Shown one piece after another: positions 46,896 to 55,390 of a stretch of 64,000 nt of DNA. Below the pieces are notes generated by a model that had not been told where the DNA came from, searched no databases, and saw only the letters and a program-made list of their open reading frames with translations. Position 1 is the stretch's first letter, and the number at the start of each line of letters is the position of its first letter. The stretch covers positions 868,001 to 932,000 of the forward strand of contig NZ_CP032626.1 in the NCBI RefSeq assembly GCF_003627035.1, given 5' to 3'. The stretch comes from Apilactobacillus bombintestini. GTDB taxonomy: Bacteria > Bacillota > Bacilli > Lactobacillales > Lactobacillaceae. The position numbers and the translations under genes were made by a program.

Positions 46896-47513
46896 TCAAT
46901 GTTTTCTTAAGCGAATTCTACTATTAAAATTTTTTATATTAGTTCGACTCATGATTACATCATGTCGAAAACAATTTATATCATGATCATTAATAACGCC
47001 AATGTCTTGATAATAAGCATATAAAGTATTTGGCCCCACTCTTTTAAAACCTTTATTTTTAAAGAAATCTACATAAGGAGCAATAAATAACGAAATCTCT
47101 TCTTTATTAACTGCTCTTTTATCATTATGTAAATGATCTAATGTTGTGTAGTTAAATGGACGCCAGGTTAATTCATAAAGATCAATATTCTTACATATTT
47201 GTGCGTTGTGTATTATGGCCTTTATTTTTTGCTTATTTCGAATTATTTCATTGTTGGATAATAAGTTATTCACATCTAACTCATTAAAATTGCAAACTTT
47301 ATCCACAGAAAAATCATTAAATGCTTTATAAAGTGCATCCCGCCTTTTTAATATAGTTTTTCGTGATAAACCTGCCATAAAAATATTTAAAGATAACTTT
47401 TCAAAAAGCTTCTGTGAATCGGTAATAGGAACTCCCCATTCAACATCATGATAAATTAATAAATTAACATCTTCATTACTCCAGCGACATCGATTAATAT
47501 TTATCATCTCCAT
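46896..47513 (-). CDS. Tag-like DNA-3-methyladenine glycosylase I homologue with altered base pocket
   Basis: A 205-residue homologue of Tag. The zinc-snap ligands are kept: Cys9 (NRCRW), His22 (YHD), His177 and Cys181 (NDHDINC), as is Tyr21. However, two residues that in Escherichia coli Tag contact 3-methyladenine differ: Glu38 is Asn43 here (SLNIFMAGLS) and Trp46 is Arg51 (GLSRKTIL). Activity on 3-methyladenine is therefore doubtful. Codon and residue use is AT-rich, with many Asn and Ile, hinting at a diverging or acquired gene. Neither ATG at 47513 nor at 47507 has a normal ribosome site. Followed by an Rgg-like regulator. Confidence 0.82.
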   Translation of the reverse strand: MEMININRCRWSNEDVNLLIYHDVEWGVPITDSQKLFEKLSLNIFMAGLSRKTILKRRDALYKAFNDFSVDKVCNFNELDVNNLLSNNEIIRNKQKIKAIIHNAQICKNIDLYELTWRPFNYTTLDHLHNDKRAVNKEEISLFIAPYVDFFKNKGFKRVGPNTLYAYYQDIGVINDHDINCFRHDVIMSRTNIKNFNSRIRLRKH

Positions 47514-47600
47514 ATTTATTATTAAAGTTAATATTTTCCCCTCTACTAATAAATACGAAAGAAATGAAGCTTAGTACACATTTTACATAAATTAATTAAA

Positions 47601-47640
47601 TAAAAAAAGGACTTCAATAAAAGAAATCCTTTTTTATTTT
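47601..47640 (-). terminator. Terminator after ddl
   Basis: AAAAAAGGATTTC and GAAGTCCTTTTTTT stem on the minus strand with T-run, following the ddl stop. Confidence 0.82.
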
Positions 47641-48739
47641 ATGATAATGGTTTAAAGTCGTGAATAATATTATTTCTACGATCAAATTCCTTATATGCTA
47701 AGTCAATTAAACGATCAATTAACTCAGTATAACTAATACCAGAAGCATTCCATAATTGTGGATATAAACTAATATTAGTAAATCCTGGTAAAGTATTTAC
47801 TTCACCTAAATATGGTGTACCATCCTTAGATACCAAGAAATCAATTCTTGCCATTCCCTTTAAGCCAAGAGCTTTGTATCCACGAAGTGCCATATCAGTA
47901 ATTTCATCAGATAATTTTTCTGGAATATTAACTGGAATTTCAAATTGAACTTGACTAGCATCCACAAATTTATTGTCATAAGTATAGAACTTATCACCTT
48001 CTGGAACTTTAATAGCTCCCACTTGTGATGCAATAGGATGTTCATTTCCTAAAATAGAAATTTCTAATTCTTCTGGACCATTAATAGATTGTTCAGCTAG
48101 AATTTTATAGTCATATCTGAATGCATCAGCTAAACCATCTTCAAATTCCTTTTCATTGGTTACTTTATGAATACCAACTGATGAACCTTGGTTTGCTGGT
48201 TTTAAGAAAATGACGTCGCCAAATTCAGCTTGTAACTTCGCATAACTAAAATCATCTTTATTATCTGGAGTAATTAGATGATAGTTAGTGTTTCTAACAT
48301 TTGCTAAAGTTAGCATCTTTTTAGTGATATCTTTATCAAATCCCATAGCTGATTCTAGAATACCACTACCTACATATGGTTTGTGTAGTAATCTTAATAA
48401 ACCTTGGATAGTTCCATCTTCACCTAAATTACCATGAACAATTGGGAAGAATACATCAATATTCTTAGTTTTAGATAAATTCTTAATGGGAGCTAATGGA
48501 TCAGAGAAGTCTAAATCCTTAGATACTTCATCTACCACCTTGTCTTCTGGTTCACCATTAAATACACGATGAGATGCATCATCATCTAAAATAATTCCGT
48601 CTTTAGTAATTAAAAATAAGCTTATATCATATTTGTCTTTATCCATAGCATCATAAATATTATGTGCTGAACGTTTTGAAACATCATGTTCGGATGAATC
48701 TCCACCAAAGATTAATGCCAAATGTGTTTTCTTAACCAT
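47639..48739 (-). CDS. ddl: D-alanine-D-alanine (or D-lactate) ligase
   Basis: A 366-residue ATP-grasp Ddl that makes the terminal dipeptide or depsipeptide of peptidoglycan precursors. GGDSSEHDVS, KPANQGSSVGIHKV and the C-terminal GEVNTLPGFTNISLYP are intact. In Lactobacillaceae the residue at the omega loop (Tyr or Phe) decides D-Ala or D-Lac use and vancomycin tolerance; the segment FDKDITKK region was not resolved here, so I do not assign it. Start ATG follows GGACGG. Extended -10 promoter upstream. Confidence 0.93.
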   Translation of the reverse strand: MVKKTHLALIFGGDSSEHDVSKRSAHNIYDAMDKDKYDISLFLITKDGIILDDDASHRVFNGEPEDKVVDEVSKDLDFSDPLAPIKNLSKTKNIDVFFPIVHGNLGEDGTIQGLLRLLHKPYVGSGILESAMGFDKDITKKMLTLANVRNTNYHLITPDNKDDFSYAKLQAEFGDVIFLKPANQGSSVGIHKVTNEKEFEDGLADAFRYDYKILAEQSINGPEELEISILGNEHPIASQVGAIKVPEGDKFYTYDNKFVDASQVQFEIPVNIPEKLSDEITDMALRGYKALGLKGMARIDFLVSKDGTPYLGEVNTLPGFTNISLYPQLWNASGISYTELIDRLIDLAYKEFDRRNNIIHDFKPLS

Positions 48740-48776
48740 TTTTCATACCGTCCTATCAATAAAACTTTGAAACCTT

Positions 48777-48782
48777 ATTATA
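48777..48782 (-). promoter_or_regulatory. Extended -10 promoter of ddl
   Basis: TGTTATAAT on the minus strand about 35 nt before the ddl start; no consensus -35 seen. Confidence 0.5.
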
Positions 48783-48812
48783 ACATGTTTTCAAAAAAGT
48801 CGTTTGCTTTTT

Positions 48813-49592
48813 TTATCTTTTAACTTGTTCTAACTTGGTGAATAAATAATTTAACCCTGTAACAATTATTGTAAAAATTATCATAGTAATTATCAAATGA
48901 ATTGGATTACCAATCAAATCACCTTTTTCTGTAATCCCTAGTAAGAAATATAAGAGTGAAGATATATGCAAATTATTAAAAATTTCTTTTATGGCATTAA
49001 CAAAAGATTCTTTCGTTAATGATATTTGCCATGAAATATATACAAAAATGAAAATAACATAAAAAATACTTTTACCCACTCGATTAAATAATGATACAAA
49101 TGTTCCAAAAGTATTCACAATCATCATTAGGAACAATAATACAAAATAATCAGTTATGAACATAAATACTACATCAATAAACGTATTATGGAAAAATCCG
49201 AAGTAAGTTTGCATATACATATATATACTAGTTGCTGCATTAAGTTTGATAGCTATGACACTAACCAAAATATTAATAATATTAACCAATAATGCCATTT
49301 TAGCCACGAACCAAATCTTTGCTTTCCAAAAGTTAGTTCTAGTAACTCCTATTTGCATAGCAAAAAGGAATCGACTGTAGTTAACACATACACCAATAAA
49401 AGCAAAAAAACTTAAAATATATGGGAATAAATATAACGTTAACATATCATTTGTACTTAACATGTTAAATAAAAAGTATACTAAGCCACTAATAAACCCC
49501 ACTAATAATATTTTATAAAATTGCTCACTATATTGTTGACTTAAATATTTAACTTTTTTACTTTCTATCTTTCTCAACTGTTTATCTGTCAT
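48813..49592 (-). CDS. ABC transporter permease, GntR-linked
   Basis: A 259-residue membrane protein with about six hydrophobic helices and a basic N-terminal tail, without a recognised conserved motif. It is the partner of the upstream ATPase and starts with an ATG overlapping the ATPase stop by one base after GGAGG. ATPase-permease pairs under YtrA-type GntR control are usually involved in antibiotic or lipid-linked export or signalling. Substrate unknown. Confidence 0.82.
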   Translation of the reverse strand: MTDKQLRKIESKKVKYLSQQYSEQFYKILLVGFISGLVYFLFNMLSTNDMLTLYLFPYILSFFAFIGVCVNYSRFLFAMQIGVTRTNFWKAKIWFVAKMALLVNIINILVSVIAIKLNAATSIYMYMQTYFGFFHNTFIDVVFMFITDYFVLLFLMMIVNTFGTFVSLFNRVGKSIFYVIFIFVYISWQISLTKESFVNAIKEIFNNLHISSLLYFLLGITEKGDLIGNPIHLIITMIIFTIIVTGLNYLFTKLEQVKR

Positions 49593-50461
49593 TACTCAAC
49601 CTCCTCGCTATTCATAATGTATACTAATAATTTTTGTAGTTTCATTTTTTCCACATCTACAGATTCTGGACGAGGATTTTCAGGTAATTCATGCATAAAA
49701 TGTACTGTTTCATATCTTCCTAAACGATCTTTTTCTAATATATGAATTCCTTGCACGTATGAATCTACATCTTCTGCCGGGCCACTTACACTATATGATT
49801 GACTACGTATATCATCTACTGAATTGTTAATCTTTACGCGTCCATCTTTAATAAAGACCACTTCGTTTATAATTTGATCTACTTCTTCAATGATATGAGT
49901 AGAGATAATAAAGGTGCGAGGATTTTTACTATATGACGCAATTAATTCGCGATAAAATACTTCCCTATTTCTAGCATCTAATCCTAAGGTAGGTTCATCT
50001 AGTAAGATAAATTCACAAGGTACACATAAAGAAATGATAATTTTCACAATAGATTTATATCCAGTGGATAAACTATTAAATGTTTTCTTAATATCCACAT
50101 TAAATTTATTAATCAATTCCTTTTGAAGGCTTAAATCATAATCTGGATAGATATTACTAATCATCTTAAATAGTTTTTCCAATTTTTCGTGTTTAGGAAA
50201 CATATCCATTTGATTCATGTAATAAACCTTGTTTATTAATGCTTGATTATTATGAATTTCTTGACCATCTAATAGTATTTCACCACTAGTGGTTTTATTA
50301 TAATCGGCAATTAAGCTCATTAATGTAGATTTTCCAGCACCATTTTGTCCAAATAATCCGTAAATCTTTTCTCCATCAAAAGTTAGATTAATATCATTTA
50401 AGATGTTTTCTTTTGAGCCAATTAATCGTTTGTTTAAATGTTTAATTTCTATCTTGCTCAT
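49592..50461 (-). CDS. ABC transporter ATP-binding protein
   Basis: A 289-residue ABC ATPase of the CcmA/YtrB type: Walker A GQNGAGKST near 37-45, signature LSTGYKSIVK in place of LSGGQ, Walker B FILLDEPTLGLDA, and the switch ISTHIIEEV. A C-terminal extension of about 70 residues is present, as in YtrB-like exporters. The ATG overlaps the gntR reading frame by 20 nt and follows GGGGATAC. Second gene of a three-gene operon. Confidence 0.88.
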   Translation of the reverse strand: MSKIEIKHLNKRLIGSKENILNDINLTFDGEKIYGLFGQNGAGKSTLMSLIADYNKTTSGEILLDGQEIHNNQALINKVYYMNQMDMFPKHEKLEKLFKMISNIYPDYDLSLQKELINKFNVDIKKTFNSLSTGYKSIVKIIISLCVPCEFILLDEPTLGLDARNREVFYRELIASYSKNPRTFIISTHIIEEVDQIINEVVFIKDGRVKINNSVDDIRSQSYSVSGPAEDVDSYVQGIHILEKDRLGRYETVHFMHELPENPRPESVDVEKMKLQKLLVYIMNSEEVE

Positions 50462-50825
50462 TATCGTATCCCCTTTTAACTAGAGTTAAGATGTCATCTT
50501 CTGACAAATGCAATTTTTTTGATTCATTAATTAAATTTAAAATATAATCATGATAAAAATGTTCTTGTCTATTTTTAATAATTATTTCTTGTGCTCCAGA
50601 TTTTACAAAGGTACCACGACCACGTCGCTTCTCTAATAAATTATGATCTACTAATTGATTCATCCCTTTTAAAACAGTAGCAGGATTTATTTTAAATTGT
50701 TGAGAAATTTCAGTCGTTGAAGGAACTTGACTGCCCTCCTGAAATGCACCAGTAAAAATTGCATCTTCTATTTGTGTAGCTACCTGTATAAAAATAGGTT
50801 CTGGACTATTAAAGTCAAATTGCAT
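50442..50825 (-). CDS. GntR family regulator, YtrA subfamily
   Basis: A 127-residue regulator with only a winged HTH (VPSTTEISQQFKINPATVLKGMNQL, about 35-65) and a short C-terminal dimerisation helix, the hallmark of the YtrA subfamily. Such proteins repress their own ABC operon and are released by cell wall stress or antibiotics. AGGTGG stands 8 nt before the ATG. A perfect palindrome overlaps its promoter and is the likely operator. Confidence 0.9.
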   Translation of the reverse strand: MQFDFNSPEPIFIQVATQIEDAIFTGAFQEGSQVPSTTEISQQFKINPATVLKGMNQLVDHNLLEKRRGRGTFVKSGAQEIIIKNRQEHFYHDYILNLINESKKLHLSEDDILTLVKRGYDNEQDRN

Positions 50826-50847
50826 CTGTGTTCACCACCTATCATTT

Positions 50848-50871
50848 AGTTAATTACTTATGTAATTAACT
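50848..50871. promoter_or_regulatory. Palindromic operator for the GntR regulator
   Basis: AGTTAATTAC and its exact complement GTAATTAACT are separated by 4 nt. The right arm overlaps the -10 element by 3 bases and the rest covers the start site region, a placement expected for autorepression. Confidence 0.82.
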
Positions 50872-50897
50872 ATACTTTTATATTTGAAAAATGTCAA
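50869..50897 (-). promoter_or_regulatory. Promoter of the gntR-ABC operon
   Basis: TTGACA (50892-50897), 17-nt spacer, TATAGT (50869-50874) on the minus strand. Confidence 0.9.
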
Positions 50898-50952
50898 TAA
50901 TAATAACCGCTTAATTAACCTATAAAACAGTATTTTCAGCACTTTTTACGCA

Positions 50953-50999
50953 AAATAAAAAATCAATTTCCTGGGTAAACCAAGAAATTGATTTTTTTA
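50953..50999 (-). terminator. Terminator after metQ
   Basis: AAAATCAATTTC and GAAATTGATTTT form a perfect 12-bp stem extended by TTGG/CCAGG, with T-run on the minus strand; it overlaps the metQ stop. Confidence 0.9.
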
Positions 51000-51818
51000 A
51001 TTTTCAACAGGTAATACAGCACCTTTATAGTGTCGCTTAATCCATTGTTGTGTTGATTTAGATTGTAGAACTTTAACTAGTTCTTTAATATCTTTACGGT
51101 TTTGACTACCATTTCTAACAGCCACAATATTATTATATGGTGAATTCTTAGATGCCTTTTGTAAAGCAATGGCTTGTTTGTCAGGTTGTAATCCACCTTG
51201 AACTGCATAGTTAGAATTAATGGCTACTGCATCACCTTCACCATTATTAAAGATCAATGGCATAATTTTAGGTTCATAACCAGTTTGGAAAACTAAATGT
51301 TTAGGATTATAGGTAATATCACTAAAATTAGATTGGGTAATGTCTACACCCTTCTTGATTTTAATTAATCCTTGTTGTTCAAACAATTGAATAATTCTTC
51401 CATAATCTGGTGCGTTACTACTTACTAAAATATGAGCGCCATTTTTCAAGTCAGAAAGCTTTTTAGCTTTTTTAGAGTAAATACCAATAGGTTCCAAATG
51501 AACGGCTCCTACGTTAACTAAATGGCCATCATATTCATGATTCCATTGATTTAAGAATGGAACTGTTTGGAAATAGTTAGCATCTAATTGTTTTCCAGCT
51601 AATGCACGGTTAGGTAAAACATAATCTTGGAAAGTAACAATATCTAATTTAATACCCTTTTTTCTTAATTCTGGCTCAATATGACGTAATATTTCAGCAT
51701 GTGGAAGATTGGAAGCTCCAATTCTTATGGTATTCTTTGCTTTATAATTACCAGGACCTAGTAATAATAAAACTACAAACAACACAATTAAGCCACCAAA
51801 GGACAATATTTTCTTCAT
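50997..51818 (-). CDS. metQ: Methionine ABC transporter substrate-binding protein MetQ
   Basis: A 273-residue NlpA/MetQ family protein, with IRIGASNLPHAEILRH and NYFQTVPFLNQW as signatures. The N-terminus has a hydrophobic helix at about 7-21 but no lipobox cysteine, and no Cys is seen near it, so this binding protein seems to be held by an uncleaved N-terminal anchor, unlike classical lipoprotein MetQ. GGAGG is 8 nt before ATG. Third gene of metN-metI-metQ under a methionine T-box. Confidence 0.93.
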   Translation of the reverse strand: MKKILSFGGLIVLFVVLLLLGPGNYKAKNTIRIGASNLPHAEILRHIEPELRKKGIKLDIVTFQDYVLPNRALAGKQLDANYFQTVPFLNQWNHEYDGHLVNVGAVHLEPIGIYSKKAKKLSDLKNGAHILVSSNAPDYGRIIQLFEQQGLIKIKKGVDITQSNFSDITYNPKHLVFQTGYEPKIMPLIFNNGEGDAVAINSNYAVQGGLQPDKQAIALQKASKNSPYNNIVAVRNGSQNRKDIKELVKVLQSKSTQQWIKRHYKGAVLPVEN

Positions 51819-51830
51819 TGTAAATCCTCC

Positions 51831-52523
51831 TTATAGCGTACGTTTGTCAATTTTCTTTACTAATAGGTCTCCTACAGTTTGTACAATTAAAACAATGATT
51901 AGGATAATAACAGTAGCAACAAGAGTAACAGTATTGTTATTGGATTGGAAACCATCTAGATATGCTAAGTATCCTAAACCACCAGAACCGATAGCACCAG
52001 CCATAGCAGTGTATGAAATTAATGAAATAGCAGTAACTGTTGCACCAGCGATTAATGCAGGAGTACTTTCTGGTAATAATACCTTAAAGATTACATCCCA
52101 ATTAGTACCACCCATAGATTTAACTGCTTCAATAACCCCAGTATCCACTTCTCTAAAGTCAGCTTCTACCATTCTTGCATAGAATGGTGCTGCAGAAATA
52201 ACTAGAGAAGGAATAGCTGCTTTAGGTCCGATAATAGTTCCAACTAAATCCTTAGTAAATGGAAGTAACAATACAATTAAGATAATAAATGGTATTGATC
52301 TAAATACGTTTACTAAGAATGAAACAATCCAGTTTACTACTTTCCAAATAATTCCTGATTTATTTCTACTTTCAAATAGTAATAAACCTAAAACAATTCC
52401 TAGGACAGCAACGATTATCATAGACAATGCTGTCATCCAAATTGTTTCCCAAGTAGCTTGTCTCATTGCACTCCAGTTAACATTATTAAATTGAAAATAT
52501 GATTGAATTCCTTGACTAGCCAC
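51831..52523 (-). CDS. metI: Methionine ABC transporter permease MetI
   Basis: A 230-residue MetI with about five helices. The EAA-loop is seen in GVIEAVKSMGGTNWDVIFKVLLPES. The start is a GTG at 52523, since GAGGTGATCAG precedes it and no ATG is near; it overlaps the metN end by 8 nt, indicating translational coupling. MetQ follows 12 nt downstream. Confidence 0.94.
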   Translation of the reverse strand: MASQGIQSYFQFNNVNWSAMRQATWETIWMTALSMIIVAVLGIVLGLLLFESRNKSGIIWKVVNWIVSFLVNVFRSIPFIILIVLLLPFTKDLVGTIIGPKAAIPSLVISAAPFYARMVEADFREVDTGVIEAVKSMGGTNWDVIFKVLLPESTPALIAGATVTAISLISYTAMAGAIGSGGLGYLAYLDGFQSNNNTVTLVATVIILIIVLIVQTVGDLLVKKIDKRTL

Positions 52524-53550
52524 GGCTGATCACCTCAGTTTCTATATTTAATGCCTTCAAGTAGTCTAATGCTTTGTTTTGATCGTCACTAGTACCCAAT
52601 AATTGAATAATTAATGAACCAATAGAACCACCTTGAGTTTGATGAATACTTCCTTCAATAATACTTAATTCTAATGAATCAAATTCACGTACCATAGAAG
52701 AAACTACTGGTTCTTGTGATTGATTTCCTTTAAATGTTAACTTAACAACCATTCCATTTGGATAATTACGAATCAATTCGTCAACTGTCATGTTAAGTTC
52801 ATTAGCATTTGGTGTATCATCTTCGTTTACGAAGCGTTTAGTAATTTCTTGTTGTGGGTTTTGGAAGATATCATAAACATCCCCAGTTTCTACAACTTGT
52901 CCTTCTTGCATTACTGCCACTTTTTCTGCAACTTTTCTAATTGCGTGCATTTCGTGAGTAATCAATAAGATGGTTAAGTTAAGCTTCTTGTTAATTTCTA
53001 ATAATAAATCCAAAATTTCATCAGTAGTTTGTGGATCCAAAGCACTAGTAGCTTCATCAGAAATTAAGATTTCAGGATCATTAGCTAATGCTCTAGCAAT
53101 ACCTACACGTTGCTTTTGTCCACCAGATAATTCAGAAGGATAGTCATTTTCACGACCCTTTAAACCAACTAAATCAACTAACTTAGCTGCTTTTTCTTTT
53201 CTCTTCTTTTTATCCACACCAGCAATTTCTAAAGGTAGTTCAACATTTTCTTGAATAGTACGTGACCATAGTAAATTAAAGTGTTGGAAAATCATTCCTA
53301 CCTTTTTTCTTTGTTCACGAAGTGCTTTACTACTTAATTTAGCAATGTCTTTACCATTTATTTCAATAGATCCAGAAGTGGGAGCCTCTAATCCATCCAA
53401 CATTCTAACTAAAGTACTCTTACCAGCACCTGAATAACCAATAATTCCATATATTTCACCGTCGTTAACCTCTAAATTAACGTCTTTAACGGCAGTTAAT
53501 ATACTTTTATCAAGTTTATATTTCTTATAAACATTCTTAAACTTAATCAA
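52516..53550 (-). CDS. metN: Methionine ABC transporter ATP-binding protein MetN
   Basis: A 344-residue MetN: Walker A GYSGAGKST near 38-46, LSGGQKQRVGIARA, Walker B ILISDEATSALDP and a C-terminal NIL domain (about 270-344) that binds methionine to inhibit transport. The start is a TTG (53548-53550) 6 nt after GGGGAG, encoding MIKFKNV; the frame continues upstream but into the terminator. Regulated by the T-box leader upstream. Confidence 0.93.
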   Translation of the reverse strand: MIKFKNVYKKYKLDKSILTAVKDVNLEVNDGEIYGIIGYSGAGKSTLVRMLDGLEAPTSGSIEINGKDIAKLSSKALREQRKKVGMIFQHFNLLWSRTIQENVELPLEIAGVDKKKRKEKAAKLVDLVGLKGRENDYPSELSGGQKQRVGIARALANDPEILISDEATSALDPQTTDEILDLLLEINKKLNLTILLITHEMHAIRKVAEKVAVMQEGQVVETGDVYDIFQNPQQEITKRFVNEDDTPNANELNMTVDELIRNYPNGMVVKLTFKGNQSQEPVVSSMVREFDSLELSIIEGSIHQTQGGSIGSLIIQLLGTSDDQNKALDYLKALNIETEVISRG

Positions 53551-53555
53551 CGCTT

Positions 53556-53844
53556 TCTCCCCGCTTTCTAAAATAAAAAAGCTTTCCGTCATACTGTTTT
53601 CACAGTAAAGGACGAAAAGCTTACGTGTTACCACCTTTATTCATCAACACCTCACGATGCTGACCTCATAAGTACATAATATACTCAAGCAATATAATGT
53701 TTGCTAGACATTGTTAGCTAATCTTTAAACTCACTAACAGATTTGTACATAAGACCATATTCAATAATTTTCTGCATCCCTTTTTCAGCATATACAGGGC
53801 TCTCTTTATTACATACTAATTATTTACTCATCTTATAATCGATT
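53556..53844 (-). promoter_or_regulatory. T-box leader controlling metN-metI-metQ, specifier ATG (Met)
   Basis: Minus strand: AAGGTGGTAACACG is the T-box element, followed by a stem AAGCTTTTCGTCC...GACGGAAAGCTT and a T-run. Stem I holds GAATATGG with ATG as specifier, followed by G and TCTTAT, which pairs with ATAAAGA at the base. TGGT fits the A discriminator of tRNA-Met. The GTAACAC form of the core is a variant of GTACCGC. This accounts for the gene-free stretch between rodA and metN. Confidence 0.9.
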
Positions 53845-53850
53845 GAAAAA

Positions 53851-53879
53851 AGTATACAATCAATTTTTTTACATGTCAA
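53851..53879 (-). promoter_or_regulatory. Promoter of the metN T-box transcript
   Basis: TTGACA (53874-53879), 17-nt spacer, TATACT (53851-53856) on the minus strand, about 10 nt after the rodA stop. Confidence 0.9.
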
Positions 53880-53887
53880 TTAATATG

Positions 53888-55090
53888 CTATGAAAAATCT
53901 CGACTGGAACTGAACATATATCCATAGTTATGGAATTGCATAGACATTATCAGACCAATTCCAATCATATTTCCAATCAGCGCTGAACCACCTTGACTTA
54001 CAAATGGTAATGGAATACCAGTCAATGGTAACAATCCGATACTCATTCCAATATTTTCAAAAACATGGAATAAAATCATCATAATAATACCAGTAGAAAT
54101 GTATGCATAATAAATATTCTTAGTTTCAAAAGTTACTTTAATCATACGATAAATTAAAATGAAATAAATACCGATAAGAACTAATCCACCAATGAAACCA
54201 AAATTTTCACCGATAACAGAGAAAATCATATCAGATTCTCTAACCGGTACATACACATGAGAAACGTTGAAACCAGTACCTTTAAATCCACCTGATCCAA
54301 CAGCTTTAATACTTTGCCACAATTGATAACCAGAACCATTTAAATTTTCTGGATTAGAAGGATCCAACCAATCGTTAACACGATCAAATTGATATGATTC
54401 AAATCCTAGTGATTCTAGTATTTTACGTCCGCCATCAGTAATAACTAGAATCAATGCAGTTCCGCCAATTGCAGAAAAAGCTGCGATAGCTGGAACAATA
54501 ATGCGCCATGTTATTCCAGATACGATGATTAATCCACCTAGAATAGCTATAAATACCAACATAGTACCAAAATCTTTTTCTAGTTTAAGAAGTACACAAA
54601 TTGGTAATGTCCATAAAATCATTTTACCTAACAAAATAAAATCTGATTTAAATGTATGAATGGCATAATTACGATTATGTTCTACTATTACTCTAGCTAT
54701 CATTACTACAAAGGCAGGTTTCATTATTTCAGCTGGTTGAAACGTTAAAGGACCAAATTGGAACCAACTTTTAGCACCAGTTTGAGCAAAGTAATATCTA
54801 CTATATAGCACCATTAACGACGCTAATAGTAGCAATGCTCCCCAATAAATTATAGGTGCAACCTTCCATAGCTGTTCAGAATCAAATTGCATAATAATTA
54901 TTATGGCAACCGTTCCGATGGTATACCAAACTAATTGTGTAATCATTTGTTTTACAATAGTTCCAGCATAAGAATCATGAGATACGGCAATAAAAATGGA
55001 GCCTACCCCTATCAAGGCTAAAAGTACTACACAAATGATAATTGTCCAATCTAAACGAGAATCATTGCTGTCGTTTTCACTATTAAACAT
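53888..55090 (-). CDS. rodA: SEDS peptidoglycan polymerase RodA
   Basis: A 400-residue SEDS glycosyltransferase with about ten membrane helices. The catalytic Asp lies in VRESDMIFSVIGENFGFIGG, and the LPLTGIPLPFVSQGGSALIGNM segment is characteristic. It polymerises lipid II with a class B penicillin-binding protein during elongation; RodA rather than FtsW is preferred because of mbl, yidD and DUF2969 nearby. GAGGTG stands before ATG. Confidence 0.93.
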   Translation of the reverse strand: MFNSENDSNDSRLDWTIIICVVLLALIGVGSIFIAVSHDSYAGTIVKQMITQLVWYTIGTVAIIIIMQFDSEQLWKVAPIIYWGALLLLASLMVLYSRYYFAQTGAKSWFQFGPLTFQPAEIMKPAFVVMIARVIVEHNRNYAIHTFKSDFILLGKMILWTLPICVLLKLEKDFGTMLVFIAILGGLIIVSGITWRIIVPAIAAFSAIGGTALILVITDGGRKILESLGFESYQFDRVNDWLDPSNPENLNGSGYQLWQSIKAVGSGGFKGTGFNVSHVYVPVRESDMIFSVIGENFGFIGGLVLIGIYFILIYRMIKVTFETKNIYYAYISTGIIMMILFHVFENIGMSIGLLPLTGIPLPFVSQGGSALIGNMIGIGLIMSMQFHNYGYMFSSSRDFS

Positions 55091-55112
55091 TGCAAATCAC
55101 CTCTATATAATT

Positions 55113-55337
55113 TTAGCCTTTGTGAAGGTTATATTGACTAATTAGTAATTCAATTCCTTCATCCATGCTTTTAACTTTAAATGTATTATCACCATCAAAA
55201 ATGGCTTCAAATTTACCATTTTCAGTGGGTCTTACAAAACCAACTTCATTTCTTCCAACAGTTAAAGTTTCGCATTCAACACCGTTAATTTTTTTAGTAT
55301 CTAATTTTACTTCAATATTCTTTTTTCCTTTTGACAT
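55113..55337 (-). CDS. DUF2969 family protein
   Basis: A 74-residue basic, beta-rich protein of DUF2969, found in Lactobacillales next to rodA. VECETLTVGRNEVGFVRPTENGKFEA is recognisable. Role unknown. The ATG at 55337 follows GGAGGAAGTT; the upstream extension would lie in the yidD terminator. It comes 22 nt before rodA. Confidence 0.82.
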   Translation of the reverse strand: MSKGKKNIEVKLDTKKINGVECETLTVGRNEVGFVRPTENGKFEAIFDGDNTFKVKSMDEGIELLISQYNLHKG

Positions 55338-55350
55338 AACTTCCTCCAAA

Positions 55351-55390
55351 AATAAAAGTAGTCGAATCACATTTTGATCGACTACTTTAA
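55351..55390 (-). terminator. Terminator after yidD
   Basis: AAAGTAGTCGA and TCGACTACTTT, perfect 11-bp stem with T-rich 3' flank on the minus strand, overlapping the end of yidD. Confidence 0.85.
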
